From NCBI GenBank assembly GCA_038501625.1, contig JAZAYU010000054.1, forward strand, positions 1,302,001 through 1,366,000: 64,000 nt of DNA, given 5' to 3'. This DNA comes from Corbicula japonica. Its lineage: Eukaryota; Mollusca; Bivalvia; Venerida; Cyrenidae. The translations under genes were made by a program, and so were the position numbers. Shown piece after piece: positions 35,698-47,660 of this stretch. Position 1 is the first letter of the stretch, and each line of letters opens with the position of its first letter. Under the pieces are notes generated by a model that was given only the letters and a program-made list of their open reading frames with translations, was not told where the DNA came from and searched no databases.

Positions 35698-36340
35698 CTG
35701 TCTGCACTGATGTGCTAGCTTATTTGGATTTACACTGTTCACACATGCGAAAAAATGCGTATATATCGAGTAAATCTTTAAATATTATATGCCAATTAGT
35801 AAGTAGTAATACAATATATATTCCTCAAAAGCAATCAAAGGTTGAGTTCGAATATACTAAATTAATTCTTGGTTCGAAGATTAGACAGCACAAACAAACT
35901 ATTGTTATAACGTTCTACTTAATGGACAAGTGTGAATAGAAATGTATGAAAAAATAGTTATTTGATATCACTTGCTCTGCAAAGAAACTCTTGTTGCATT
36001 CCAACTTTCTAAACGGATGCAAATGTTTTATTAACTACAATTATATCAACTTGTTCAAAGTAAGTTAAAATTACACGTTAACGAGGTACTTCAATGTTCT
36101 AAACACATCACATTATACAAAATTGGAGAAGAGAAACTATGTTATGTCTCCCGTGGTGGGGTTAGTGACTAAGTCAGGCTTTCGTTTACCAAATTGTTAA
36201 ACTTTTATCTAAATACTGGACTTTACATGGCAATTCTTTTATGTTGATGCTCGATGTATAATGATGGTTTAAGTGCAAGTTCTCGAATTTCAACATTTCA
36301 CAAGGTCACTAATGAAATATTTTCCCTTTTCCTCTTCCGC
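35698..36340. other. Sequence downstream of the TRANK1-like 3' end
   Basis: 35698-35765 is a scrap of MITE family B. The rest is AT-rich and should contain the 3' UTR of the minus-strand gene ending at 36347. A minus-strand AATAAA lies near 36030, about 320 nt after the stop. Confidence 0.35.
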
Positions 36341-36346
36341 GTCTAC

Positions 36347-36486
36347 TATATATATAATTGGGTTCTTCTGGGCGTTGATTTCTTCACCACAGGGTCAATA
36401 TCTTCCAGTTCGCCGTCCCAGTTTTCTGCATGTGCTAACACGGCGCTTGCTGATGTGCTCACTTGCTTTGCCTTCTCTTTCTCTTT
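36347..36486 (-). CDS. TRANK1-like last exon
   Basis: The exon follows the acceptor CTTGTTTGTAG. It encodes KEKEKAKQVSTSASAVLAHA, then NWDGELEDIDPVV and a short basic tail, and ends at tandem TAG codons (36349-36344). The phase matches the previous exon. Confidence 0.6.
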
Positions 36487-39400
36487 CTACAAACAAGGAC
36501 AAGAGACAATTTCCATTCAAATGCATATTGCACAGTATACGCCATTTATACTTCATTAAAACAAATTCAACAGCTAATTTTGGTGTTGACCCACAGGTGT
36601 ATATCAAAAGGGGGATCATTGTGATTGTGAACCCCTCTTTGGGTAGCTATATTTAATTTTCATGGGGATTTTGTAAGAAATTTGAAAGGTATAATGTAAC
36701 AGCTTTAAGGCAACCAAACAAATCCCCTTTTCAAGAAACCCTGCATCCGATCCCGATGACCTGATAAACAGTAAGGTTCTCAAATTAACAAACAATAACA
36801 GGTTAGTTTGTAGAACTGATGCAGCTCAGCCTGTTAAAATATCTTGACAGATTTACTTGTAAAAAAGCAGACAAAGCCTATATTACATAAAACAACTAGT
36901 AGAAGTATTTGTTATTCGAACTGAAATAAGTTCCCAATACATGCTATCATGACACTTGACAAGCCGTTATATCTATTTTAAAACAGCATTATAAGCAGTT
37001 TCAAACAAAGAACATGAACCTGATGCTGTTTATATAATTCATTATCAGAAAATGATCTTAAGTGAGCTCTAAAAGCAAAGCAAAGGGGCTAAAGGTTTTG
37101 GACATGTTTTAAGGATTACCTGTTATGACCAAGAGCATAGTATAACATTTACCTGTTTGAGTTTAAGGTGGACTTCCTCTACATAGGGCTTTACAGTCCT
37201 AAAGTCGTCTTCTAGTTCCATCACTTTCTGCTCGACAAGTCCCACTGTTACAGACCACATACGACTCTTCAGTAATAGTTGAATTTCTTTCTCTACCAGC
37301 TTACCCTTTCTAAACATTCTTTCAATGGCCATGTATTCTCGGCCGAAGTTTTTTTCAACGTTATTATAGTCTGCTAAATTAAAGATGGGATTATAGAGAA
37401 ATGAATTAATGACTCTGAGTTTTGGAGCTATATGCTGCCTGTATTTGTTCTTAAAGCTCTGCAATTCCAAAGCTTTCTGAATATGTCGATGTTCCTTCAT
37501 ATGTTCGGATCTAAGTTTTTGGAGAAGATGTTTTCTCAATTCTGGTGTATCCAACTTGCCTTCCTGTGAAGTGTGCAACTTACATTTAGCTAAAAGCTTA
37601 TCTCCGAAAAACACTCCACATATTCCGCACATTTTGTCATCTACTTTGATCTCTTCAAAAATGGCATCTGATTCCGTTCTCTGACTAGTTTTGTTCGCCT
37701 TTTCTTTTCTCAGCTTCCTCACTATCAACTTTGCCCGCCACAATCTCTGTACTAGTAGCACGGCCTTCAAAATCTTATTGTCCTTTATCCGAGTCCCCTT
37801 GTCCATTAGGCCACTTTTAATCTCGTCTTCATCCAGATCAACTTCTACAGATATCTGCTCTCTGTATGGCTTTGCTTTATGCATGTTGCCTATAGTCCTC
37901 TCATTGATGAAGGTTTGTGAAAACAAGCTCATATTCTGCAGAGAGGTCTTTTCAATTGATGCTTTCTTTCCCCGTGCCCATTTGCAGACTTGAATCTCCT
38001 CGCCTAGACCTCTCTGCTGTAACAAGGCACCCAGCAATGTTGCTACATCCGATATTCCTTTACATGTCTTGACTGCTTCCAGAACCTGCTGAAGCCTTGG
38101 TGATAGTGGGGAGTGAAGGTTGATGTGACACATTGAGGACATAAGGCTGCTCTCACTCTCCGGAGGAACAGTCTTTCCAACATTACACACCAGAGTCATG
38201 TTAAGGATTAACAATCTCTCAAGAAGGGCATAGTTTGACACATCTTCTTTGCATGACTGAACAATCTTGTCCGGAATTCTGATGCCCTGTGCATACCCAG
38301 AAACTACAAAACAGAAACCTTTCAGTCGGTCTACCAGAAGTTTTTCAAAGAACGTCTGTTTGTGATAACATGGAGCCCAAAAACCTACGGATTCAAACAC
38401 GGAATAACCAGAGCTAGGGAAGGTTGCCTGAATAAAATGAATCAAGGCAAAGTAGTTGTTTGGCAAATAGAACTTAAAGTCTCGGAAGTTCTTTGACTTC
38501 AACTTCGCAATGAGAAATATGGATAAACATGTAAAAAAATTCCAGCCACATGATATATTGCTTTATGTCTGGGTAGAAGTTGTAATCAGTGTAAGATCTC
38601 GTGCTTAACTGGATCTGAAACTTACTGAATTTCACAACAGCTTCCATGAGATCAGGTACGTTACTTGATAAATGTTTATAAGCATCGTAGAATCTACGTG
38701 CTACACATGTGACGATAACCTTATCCCTATAGCCTTGCTTATCACGGGACATTATCAATGTATAGTGCATTGTGTTCTTCACTGTTTCTGAACGCGAAGC
38801 AATCTCATTATCAAACAGCCGCTCTAATTTTGTCATCTCTTCAGACGGAGAACGATCAAACTTCCTCTTTCCCGTGTCCAATCCAAACAAGTGGTACCCG
38901 AATTTGTAAAGCAAGTATACCTCAGTTTCTCGCGCAGCACTGGATCGCAGTTTCATGTTTCCATCTGTAAAGAGATTCCACTTCTCCTGAAGAAACTTCT
39001 TGAAATGAACCACCACCTTATCATTCCTCCTAATATACTCCAACAACGCCTTACTTTGGTTTCCGACTAACAATGGATGCCCAGCGGTCGGCATGAGATC
39101 ATTCCATAAGGTTACACATGCATGGTACTTGATGTTGGGATCTGCTGTCTCCAAATAGAGATAATCTTCCAGGGCCTCTCTTACCTTCGGAGGACTCTTT
39201 CTCTTCAAGTTTGCTGCCTCATCTATGAAACTTGCTTCATATTCCATCAACAGCAAGTCCATGTTAACAAGCTTCTTGAAACTTGCCTCTGTTTGTGGTG
39301 TATGCATCATGATGCATGGCTTATCCGAATTTCCCTTATTCGGACATTCTACTCCAGCTTGGAAGTAATCACAAACCCGAGTAGCATCTCTCATCTTGTT

Positions 39401-40111
39401 CAAGGCAAGCTGGATCGGCGAAAGCCAAGTTTTTCCTCTTTCAAGCAGAAATAAAACAATGGCTTCATAGGTTTCAGTCTTGCTGATTTCTACCACATAG
39501 TTCGTCCCCTCTGATTGGCTCTTGAACAAATATGGAAGCATATTTAAACAGAGAGGCTTTTCTTTCGGGTGAATAATCAACTTGTCTTGGGTATGAGGTT
39601 CTAGACCATACATCTGTTGATATTTCAACACCTTCTCTCGGTTGGTCTGTGTACATGGATTCAACATAGCCTGGCATACACCAAACATATAATCTATCCC
39701 TTTCACAGTATGTTGTAATACTTCGTAATTATTCATATCGCCAATCTTTATCAGTAAATCTGTACATTCAACTAGGCCTGCTGCACTTGGAAATGATTTA
39801 GAGTGTAGAAATCTCCCCCATGCTGGTTTGATGTGCTCAAATTCACCTGTAAATTCAGCTTGCAACAAGCATATTTGACCAGTCATATCTTCATTATTAC
39901 AACCTCGGGACATTTTCAGAGCATCCCTAAGTCCTTCATTTAGAAAATCCCTATTCTCTTCGAGCTTGTCGTTTTTTTGACAGGAGGGCTCTGCACGTTA
40001 CAAGCAAGCTTCTAGCTATCATATCTTCCTTAAGTGATTTCTTGGCCATTTTAACCGCTTCATCAAATTGACCACAGTTTAGCAACAGGTTAGCTGCATT
40101 CTCAATCTGAC
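36347..40111 (-). CDS. TRANK1-like gene, C-terminal exons only, two frameshifts
   Basis: Two exons, 40111-37153 and 36486-36347, encode the C-terminal part (about 1030 residues) of a TRANK1-like protein. The acceptor is CATTGCAG at 40112 and the intron 37152-36487 is phase 0 (AAACAG|GTAAAT ... TTTGTAG). Two stop codons follow IENWDGELEDIDP-type sequence at 36344-36349. Visible parts are a TPR-like start (NLLLNCGQFDEAVKMAKKS), a CCCH-like motif (CDYFQAGVEC..CIMMH), an IQ-like helix (AVLLVQRLWRAKLIVRKL), a CGICG..CKLH zinc-type motif and a Lys-rich tail. Two single-base insertions break the frame: one in the T7 run at 39972-39978 and one between about 38474 and 38562, most simply the A3 run at 38515-38517. 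No exons for the helicase-like middle lie upstream before the LINE. It is either the end of a gene with a very long intron or a truncated paralogue. Sequencing error is possible at the T7 run. Confidence 0.65.
37153..40111 (-). CDS. TRANK1-like penultimate exon, 2.96 kb
   Basis: This large exon appears as three overlapping open segments: 40111-39951, 39957-38474 and 38561-37153. Reading through them needs two one-base deletions. Outside those points there are about 980 codons without a stop, and the amino acid composition is protein-like throughout, so decay, if any, is recent. Confidence 0.65.
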
Positions 40112-42194
40112 CTGCAATGCAACGGTATGCATTTAATGTAATTTAATAACCATGTTCGAATCAAACTAATTTAAATAATGATTATGATCATTATGAAAAA
40201 GGACCTAATTTAGAGTCAGTCTTTTCATGGCAGTTGTAGATAAACGTATTGTAAGCGAGAAGGGAATGTGTACTGTGGTGATAATATAGCGATACATCAG
40301 AATTTGTTTGGTTTGCTTCGCTAAATAGAAGTATGTTTTGAAGAATAATAACGATTATGTGATATTTAAGTACTCTTATCCGAGGCTTTTATATATTTAA
40401 GCTTTTATTTCATGTTCTTATTGGCCGAATATTCCAACACGCTACAGTTTGTTAGTTTTTCTCCTTTTTACGACAACCAACCTGACAACAATAACAACAA
40501 TAAAATAACGCTCTGCTGTAGTAATTATGTATATAGTATGCCACTGGGGGTTTAATCAGGCTCTATGGTGAACCAACCTTACAGTTGAACAAACAAGTAC
40601 AGTAAAAGTTGAAACAGCGAAATCCCTTCCATAAGTCTTTAATGATATTCATTTTTTTACTTTGGAGTAATTTCATCAAGACATCTTGTACTTCGTTTGT
40701 TCAGATGAAAACCTGTAAGGTTGGTGCACTCAAGAACCCGATTTAAACCCCCAGTTGCAAATTGTCTTGGCAATGACCGTTCCAATGCGGTAACCCTCTG
40801 GTTCTTCTCACTTTCGTTAATTGTTAGTGACGTATATTTTGAAACTGATCACTGTATAACCATTAATGTGTGGAAAGGCTGTTTCTACTGGATGTGACCA
40901 TTCCTGACAAACATTTTTCACTTGTTTCAGTACAAATGTTATTTTAAACATTCGAGAAAGAGACATGCAACCCAGTACGTCGAACAAGATGGGTGTTCAG
41001 CTCAACATTTGCGTCATCCTCGTATATTACGTAGGTTAAATAAACAACGTTAACATGAACCTGTTGGAAACATCATGTTTGTATTTTCGAAAAATAAATG
41101 AAAACATGGTCAGAAAAAGTAAAACAATGAAATAATCCGGAGTATGGAATGGCGTGTGTTGATAAAAATGACCCATAGATTTAGGCTTCATAACATTACG
41201 TCATAAGAAGTATATAACTTATATAAATTTAAGTATATAAATGAAGTATATCTAGGTTTTCATTTGAAGAATTAATAGGAATCTAAGATTGTTTTGTAAA
41301 GAAAATCTCTGATTGAAAACTTCTGAAACTGACAAATCACAAAGAAAAATCAATTTTTAGTAACAGTTAAACGATGTACATCAAAAAAAATTTAAAAAAT
41401 ATTGTCTTGCGCGGAGCAGAGGTGGGGTACAAACATCAACCCGGACCACCATATCCAACACTTCAAGAAATTAGTGTCGTGTTGAGATCAGAAGTGTAGG
41501 AAATAAAAAAATAAAAAGAGGGGAGGGCCCAACACCACTTCCGGCCAATCCCTGAAAATGAGACTGCCAGTCTGAATTTTGTGAGCAATTAAAAAATGAA
41601 AAAATTAATATTTTTAGTTGAGATAGATGGGAATACCACCGACCCAGACCCGCCTCTTACCTGGAGAATTTTTGTCAGTTCAATGTGATTATTCAAGGTA
41701 AAACAAAGAAAAAAAATTATTTTTTTTTGGGGGGGGAGGGTCCCAAACCAGACTGATACCTACGCCAATTACCCACACCCTATACTAAACTTTAAAAGTG
41801 TGACCTTGTCAGTTGAGGTAGGTCAGTGGTTCTAGGATGCAAAACTCTGTTTTATGGAGGGGAACAACTCTTGTATGCATCTAAGCTGAAGTACAGTCTT
41901 TAAGTACTGAACTAAACTCCGATAGCTACATTTTGGCATTTTTTGATACTTTATACCCTAGGTGTGACCATGAACTTTGAGGTAGGGCCATGGTTGTTAA
42001 ACAAGACATTTTCTCATATTAAATGAACACTTGTGTGGAGATTTGTTTAGTTTCAAAGCTCTTTCATAAATGGATATGGAGAAAAAGAAAACTGAAAAAA
42101 AAACTAAGTAAAAAGGGGCATATAAACTATGACAAAATACATTCAAGAGTTATAAAACTTGTCCTGATTATTGCTGCTGTGATGTCAGACAACT
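40112..42194. other. Region between orphan exon and LINE
   Basis: 40545-40925 is a copy of repeat family A in the reverse orientation. 41430-42050 holds diverged low-copy repeat sequence (AGGTAGGTCAGTGGTTCTAG; AGGTAGGGCCATGGTTGTTA). I found no TRANK1-like exon here, which matters for whether the gene at 36347-40111 is complete. Confidence 0.45.
40545..40925 (-). repeat. Dispersed repeat family A, copy 3
   Basis: AACCTGTAAGGTTGGTGCAC, GAACCCGATTTAAACCCCCA and GATGTGACCATTCCTGACA occur in the order expected for the reverse orientation. The left part carries an internal rearrangement. Confidence 0.6.
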
Positions 42195-42492
42195 ATTTAT
42201 TTATATTTATTTCAGTCTCCATTACATACATGGCATACAAACAAATATACAGTAATATACAATGGTGATCCAGTATGTAACCACTCTGAAGAGTTATTAG
42301 AGACTATTAAAAAATTATAATATATTAAAATTCACCAAGCTATCTACAAAGTTAGCTTTAACCATTGCTAGTCTTATAGCCCAACATTATTGATTAGCAA
42401 TAGTCATTACATCACAGTAAAATAATACATGATTGCAGTAAAATACAGTTAAACTTCTACAATGACTATATACATGTACATTTATAAAAACA

Positions 42493-45400
42493 TTAAGAAG
42501 TAGTGTGTGATACAAACTGGCGCCTTTTGTCGAGTATTAGATAGCAGGTCTTTGCAGTTAAATTAACAATTGTTTCCTCATGAAGTAATAATTTCAGCTT
42601 TTCCATATCATTTAGACTATCGAATGCCTCAAATATGCTTTCTGCTTTTCGCAACAATTCATTTCGCACTTCACTATATAACGGACATTCAAGTAGGACG
42701 TGCTTCTCATCTTCTACAACATTAACAATACATATGTTCTTGCAGTAAATACAATGTCTCTGGTCATATGGTACATTATTATATCTACCTATCTCAACAT
42801 TGATTGGAGCTGTACCGCTTCTGAATTTGGCTATTGCACCTCTATGTGTTCTATTTAATACTGTTTTACAATAGGGTTCGACTTCGAAGGTTTGTTTAAA
42901 ACATTTATAAAATCTAAGTTTATTTCTCCCATTTCCTCGATTGGAATTAATCCTATGTACTTCACTTCTCCAATTTTCAACATATTGTTCATTTAACTTT
43001 TGTAGAAGATTATGACATATCACTGTTTTATTTGAATACTGTGTTATATCACAATGTTCTACCATATCAAACTTTCTAAACATTTCATCAACTTTAAAGT
43101 TCCAATTTTTACAGCTTCTACCTTTTACTCTATGTGCCCACCCAAAAATCTTTTTATTCAGTCTATTATCAGACATATTTACTAGTCTAGACCATTGGTT
43201 TATTATGGCGTTTTTGGTTTTACATATCATTGGTTGCCAACCAATATCACCATTGACGGCAGCATTTGGTGTATATTTTCCAACATTTAAGAAGTAACGT
43301 GCCGCTCTATGTTGAACTGCATTTATACAACTAAATTCTTCATGTGCCCAAATGCTAGCACCATATGTGACAATTGGAGTTATTGTAGATTCAAACAACT
43401 TTGTAAATGCTTGATATGGGAATCCACCAATTGACCTGGCTCTCGCAATAAGTAGTCCAAGGGCACTGCTGGCCGCCTGGGCAACAGCTTTTGCAGTCAC
43501 AGCATAATCCAGATGCTCAGACAAAACAAGCCCAAGATATTTATATTGAGAGACATACTCAATTTGTGCATTTCCACATTTAAACACATAACCACATCTA
43601 TTCACTGATGGATTTCTAAAGTGAACTATATTTGATTTACTGGCATTTATACACATACAGTTAGAAACACACCAGTTATTAAGCTCATCTAGCAGACATT
43701 GCAGATTTAGCGCATTGTCAGATAATAAGACTATATCATCTGCAAATAACAAAATTGAGCAATTAACACCATCAATATCAATACCCTTTCCTAATACATC
43801 AATTTTGGTGGCTAGATCATTGATATACAAATTAAATAACATGGGTGATAGAGCACATCCTTGTTTTAAACCTGTTTTGACATGGAACCAATCTGTATAA
43901 AAATTATTAACTTTAACTGTACACATAACATTACTATATAGACTCTTTATTGCATTAGACAGTTTTTTGTCAACTACATGATTAAGTTTACCCCACAGTA
44001 TATCTCGATTTATTGAATCGTAAGCCTTTCTAAGGTCGATGAAAGCACAAAAGGTATACAACTTCTTTTTGCGTCTAGTATCAATAATGTTAGTTAATGA
44101 TGACAGATGATCTATGGTGCTTCGACCTTTTCTAAATCCATTTTGTCCTTCAAATAAAACATTATTTGACTCAACCACCTCAGTAAGCTTACTATTCAAC
44201 AAAGAACAGTATATCTTATAAACTACTGGTGTAATGGCTATACCTCTATATGACAAAGGATCTCTAAGATTTCCGGTAGAACTTTTGGGTATAGGGTTTA
44301 TTATACTTTTGCCCCAGGCTTTAGGAATTTTACCAGTATTAAAACAAAAGTTAAACAACTTATGAAGATAAAAAGCAATATTTTCATTTTTAAAAACCGT
44401 TGCAGGTAGCTCATCAAAACCCATAGCCCTCGAATTCCTTACATCCATTATAGCTTTCCCTATTTCTGTCACAGTAAAGACATTTTCATTTGGATCTGCA
44501 ATGACATTTGTATCATCATGATCACATGTATGATCACTGTTCATACAATTATCAACATTTAGCAAGGAACAAAACTCGGTTTTCCACTTGTGTAAAATCT
44601 TATTTGGCTCCTTGCAAATATTTCCATTTTCGTCTTCAATTTCATATGGTATAGGGTCTTTTCTATTATCTCTTATACCCAATCTACCTATGTTTCTCCA
44701 AAACTCTGGTCTATTGTTTTCAGCGTCAGAAATCAAATCATTTTGTAGTTTTTGCCAATACAGACGTTTTTGCTGCTGAACCATTTTATCAAACGTTTTC
44801 CTTTCAGTCACAAAAATACTTTTTAAATGTGGTTTTCTGTGCCCTTTTTCCTTAACCCAATTTTTTTCTGCAATACACATATTATTCCATAACAACTGTA
44901 ATTGGTCATTCCACCATGGTTTTAGAGTACGATAGCGCTTTTTACTTGCACCAAACACTACATGTACAATCTTTTTATTCAATTTACTATCCATTTCACC
45001 TTTGATATTAGTACATAATGACTCATAAAATTCATCAACAATATTTTGGTGTTCAATGTCAGACTCAAATACATACAATTTTTCATTTACCGACATCAAA
45101 AATTCCTCATTGTTAAAACAATCTTCAGGTAAATTACTAGTATCATATTTTACAATTTTCCTTTTAAGCAAGGAACCATTTAGCTCAGTATTATTATATT
45201 CAAAACCATTGTTTATTGTATATAAGCATGTAAGCAATGAATGATCTGGTAAAAATCTACTCTCAATAGCTTCGTTAGACATACTAGATGCTCTTTTAAC
45301 TTCAAATTCGCTGAACATATGTAGATCTTCATATGGAGCAATAATATAGTCCACTACTGACAAACCCTTAGTAGATATACAAGTAAAATCATTCTGTTTG

Positions 45401-46020
45401 CTCTGTCTACCGTTTATTACACAACAGTTGGTGTTTATCAAAAATTCACAAAAGGTTTCACCATATGTATTTTTTGTAAAATCCAAAACCTCCCTTTCTG
45501 GAACGCTGTCTACTCCTTCAATAAAGTCAGGCATGTCTGAAATGCGTGAGTTAAAGTCGCCTAAAATTACAAATTTTCCTAGTTTTTGATACTCATATAC
45601 ATTGCATAATAAATGGTCAAAAAAGTCCTGTGCATTAATGTATTGTGATGAACCCATTGGAGGCAAATAACAGCTACAAGCACTAAAAGTTTCATGTGTT
45701 ACCTTATTTGTAAATGACAACCATAATATACCTTCATATTGGTCATCTAAGATTTTAATAGTAAACATATCACTTAAAGACTTCTTAACCAAAAAACAAA
45801 CCCCTCCTGATCCAGATCTAGCATTGACATGTAAATTCTTTCTGTTATTTCCAAAAAATATGTAATCGTCTAAATTCAAACAAGAGTTTCCCTTAAGATG
45901 TGTTTCAGTAATAGCAACAATATCTAAATTTTCTTTATTAATACAACTTTGTCTAAAAATATAATTATCAGAGGAAACATTTTCACAAAAACCATTCACA
46001 TTCCAAAGACCTAGCTTAAC
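42493..46020 (-). CDS. LINE ORF2: APE endonuclease and reverse transcriptase
   Basis: ORF2 is open from the codon after the ORF1 TAG. It begins VKLGLWNVNGF, the usual first strand and N motif of APE endonucleases. Counting from the GTG at 45999, the endonuclease motifs are TETHL at 31-35, GDFN at 147-150 and FLPDHSLL at 249-256. The reverse transcriptase follows, with INPIPKSSTG (about 567), GFRKGRSTIDH (621), FIDLRKAYDSINRDILW (653), GLKQGCALSPMLFNLYINDL (710) and the catalytic FADDIVLL (752-759). Near the end CIYCKNIC..H..C suggests the common zinc-type C-terminal motif. The first in-frame ATG is codon 78, after the first two endonuclease motifs. There is no internal stop or frameshift, so the enzyme is probably intact. 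Confidence 0.88.
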   Translation of the reverse strand, partial: VKLGLWNVNGFCENVSSDNYIFRQSCINKENLDIVAITETHLKGNSCLNLDDYIFFGNNRKNLHVNARSGSGGVCFLVKKSLSDMFTIKILDDQYEGILWLSFTNKVTHETFSACSCYLPPMGSSQYINAQDFFDHLLCNVYEYQKLGKFVILGDFNSRISDMPDFIEGVDSVPEREVLDFTKNTYGETFCEFLINTNCCVINGRQSKQNDFTCISTKGLSVVDYIIAPYEDLHMFSEFEVKRASSMSNEAIESRFLPDHSLLTCLYTINNGFEYNNTELNGSLLKRKIVKYDTSNLPEDCFNNEEFLMSVNEKLYVFESDIEHQNIVDEFYESLCTNIKGEMDSKLNKKIVHVVFGASKKRYRTLKPWWNDQLQLLWNNMCIAEKNWVKEKGHRKPHLKSIFVTERKTFDKMVQQQKRLYWQKLQNDLISDAENNRPEFWRNIGRLGIRDNRKDPIPYEIEDENGNICKEPNKILHKWKTEFCSLLNVDNCMNSDHTCDHDDTNVIADPNENVFTVTEIGKAIMDVRNSRAMGFDELPATVFKNENIAFYLHKLFNFCFNTGKIPKAWGKSIINPIPKSSTGNLRDPLSYRGIAITPVVYKIYCSLLNSKLTEVVESNNVLFEGQNGFRKGRSTIDHLSSLTNIIDTRRKKKLYTFCAFIDLRKAYDSINRDILWGKLNHVVDKKLSNAIKSLYSNVMCTVKVNNFYTDWFHVKTGLKQGCALSPMLFNLYINDLATKIDVLGKGIDIDGVNCSILLFADDIVLLSDNALNLQCLLDELNNWCVSNCMCINASKSNIVHFRNPSVNRCGYVFKCGNAQIEYVSQYKYLGLVLSEHLDYAVTAKAVAQAASSALGLLIARARSIGGFPYQAFTKLFESTITPIVTYGASIWAHEEFSCINAVQHRAARYFLNVGKYTPNAAVNGDIGWQPMICKTKNAIINQWSRLVNMSDNRLNKKIFGWAHRVKGRSCKNWNFKVDEMFRKFDMVEHCDITQYSNKTVICHNLLQKLNEQYVENWRSEVHRINSNRGNGRNKLRFYKCFKQTFEVEPYCKTVLNRTHRGAIAKFRSGTAPINVEIGRYNNVPYDQRHCIYCKNICIVNVVEDEKHVLLECPLYSEVRNELLRKAESIFEAFDSLNDMEKLKLLLHEETIVNLTAKTCYLILDKRRQFVSHTTS

Positions 46021-47660
46021 CTAATATACAGCATTTCTATTAACTCTATTTGTGCGTCTGTAACTTCTGTCTTCTTGTCTGTCTCTGTATTCTTCCGATC
46101 TTCTATCACGATATTCGCGCTGACCACCCTGTCTATTTTGATATTCTCTTCCTCCCCTCTGATTTTCATCTCTGAATTCTCTTTGACCCCCCTGTCTATC
46201 TCTATTTCCACGGGATCCTCTCTGTTTATCACTGTTGTCATAACCACTCCGTGTACCACTGTAGTCTCTATGACCGCCCCATCCGTTGGTGTGATCACTA
46301 TACCCACCCTGTCTATCTCCATGGTCTCTCCCACCATAGCCCCTCTCATGATCCTCATGGCCCCCATGTCTATCATACGAGCCATTTTCACTTCCTACGT
46401 TGTTCCCACCACTTCGACTGAGGTTGTTCATCCTTTCACGATTCCGGTACTGCCTGGATTTCTTCTCATCAGTTTGTATGTTAACACTGTCGACTTTGTT
46501 AGATTCCTCTACTAAACGTGATCCGCGAAATTTCAGACCCTTCAATCCCATTGAGGAGATGAGACATTTGAGATTGCTATTGTTAATTCGCACCTCTGCC
46601 GGTTCATCAGCGCAGAGATACACCTTTTCATATTTCATAATCTCCTTCAGCTTGCTATTTCCCTTCAGTATACGATCATGATCCTCCTTATCACAACACT
46701 TAAAAATAATAACTCCTGGTTTATTGTCACTTCTAGATTTCCTTTCTGCAGACTTAATTTCAATATTTTGCATTCCTAGACCTTCATGTATTAGATCATA
46801 GACTAACTGTTTAACATCCTCATTCTCCCTTTGCGGATGATTTCGCACACATATATTCAATGCCCGATTATCATAGCTTGTTAGTTCCTCTGTTCTATTA
46901 GCAATATCATTAATTTGTGATTGTAACTCTTTCAGGTCATTATCAAGTTCATCCTTCACTTCCTTGACCGCCTTCTTTGTTTCTTCCTTGATTTTAGGTC
47001 GCTCGGCATTGAACCGTTTGTCCAACAGTTGACTAAATTTAGTTGATAGTTTCTGTTCAACCATGCTTACAACTTGTTCAATTTTATCATTCATTTGCTG
47101 ATGCATTTTGTTCATTGTCAATGACATATTATTCATCCCATCAGCAATCTTATTTAACACTCCAACTAGGTCAGCGCCTTCCTCAGGATAGAAATTACTG
47201 TGTTTAACAGCTCTGGATCTAACTGTTCATTCAAAATTTGATCAAGTTTAGGTGTCTGTTTGTCAATGGTGCTCTTAGCTTTCAATTTTTTCCCTTCACA
47301 TTGCACCATAGTAGCTGATTTAGACGATTTCACCCTGTTATTTACACCTTTTTGACTTATTCTACTTTTACTACTTTTACTAGTCACATTATTTCTTTTA
47401 CCTTTTCCAACCCTCCTACCAACAGGTTTTTTCAGTTCAGTTTCATCCGGGTCATTCAAGTCACTAGAGTCCTTTTGCTGGCTGTCACATATTGGAATAT
47501 CACTATTTATCCTCACTTTCTTGACATCACTGGCAGATGAGGCCGATAGATTCCTCTTCCGTGAACGGACTTTTGAAGTATTATGTACAGATGTACTGTT
47601 CATATCATCTATTAAATCGTTCATATCAATTATTAAATCATTCGGTATAAAATGTTCCAC
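46021..47660 (-). CDS. LINE ORF1 protein, broken by one frame change
   Basis: Two overlapping open segments cover 47660-47166 and about 47200-46021. The frames cross near 47170-47190 (ISILRK versus EEGADLVGVLNKIADG), so ORF1 is probably one protein of about 540 residues needing a -1 shift, or has lost a base. The first true ATG is at 47624. The N-terminal part is basic and Ser/Lys-rich (GRRVGKGKRNNVTSKSSKS). The middle is a coiled coil (MNNMSLTMNKMHQQMNDKIE), as in nucleic-acid-binding ORF1 proteins, followed by a compact RRM-like segment with PQRENEDVKQLVYDLIHEGL. The tail is Arg/Gly-rich (RQGGQREYRDRRSEEYRDRQ). The C-terminus ends in TAG, directly and in frame before ORF2. Confidence 0.7.

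Noticed and set aside
36254..36656. Two plus-strand frames of 101 and 127 codons
   Set aside because: They overlap the last TRANK1-like exon in antisense and show no family motif.
46011..46391. Separate 126-codon gene overlapping LINE ORF1
   Set aside because: It is an alternative frame of the Arg/Gly-rich repeat coding region, where low complexity keeps several frames open.
46075..46515. Plus-strand 146-codon frame
   Set aside because: It is antisense to the Arg/Gly-rich tail of LINE ORF1. Its Ser/Thr/Ile composition is a by-product of that tail.
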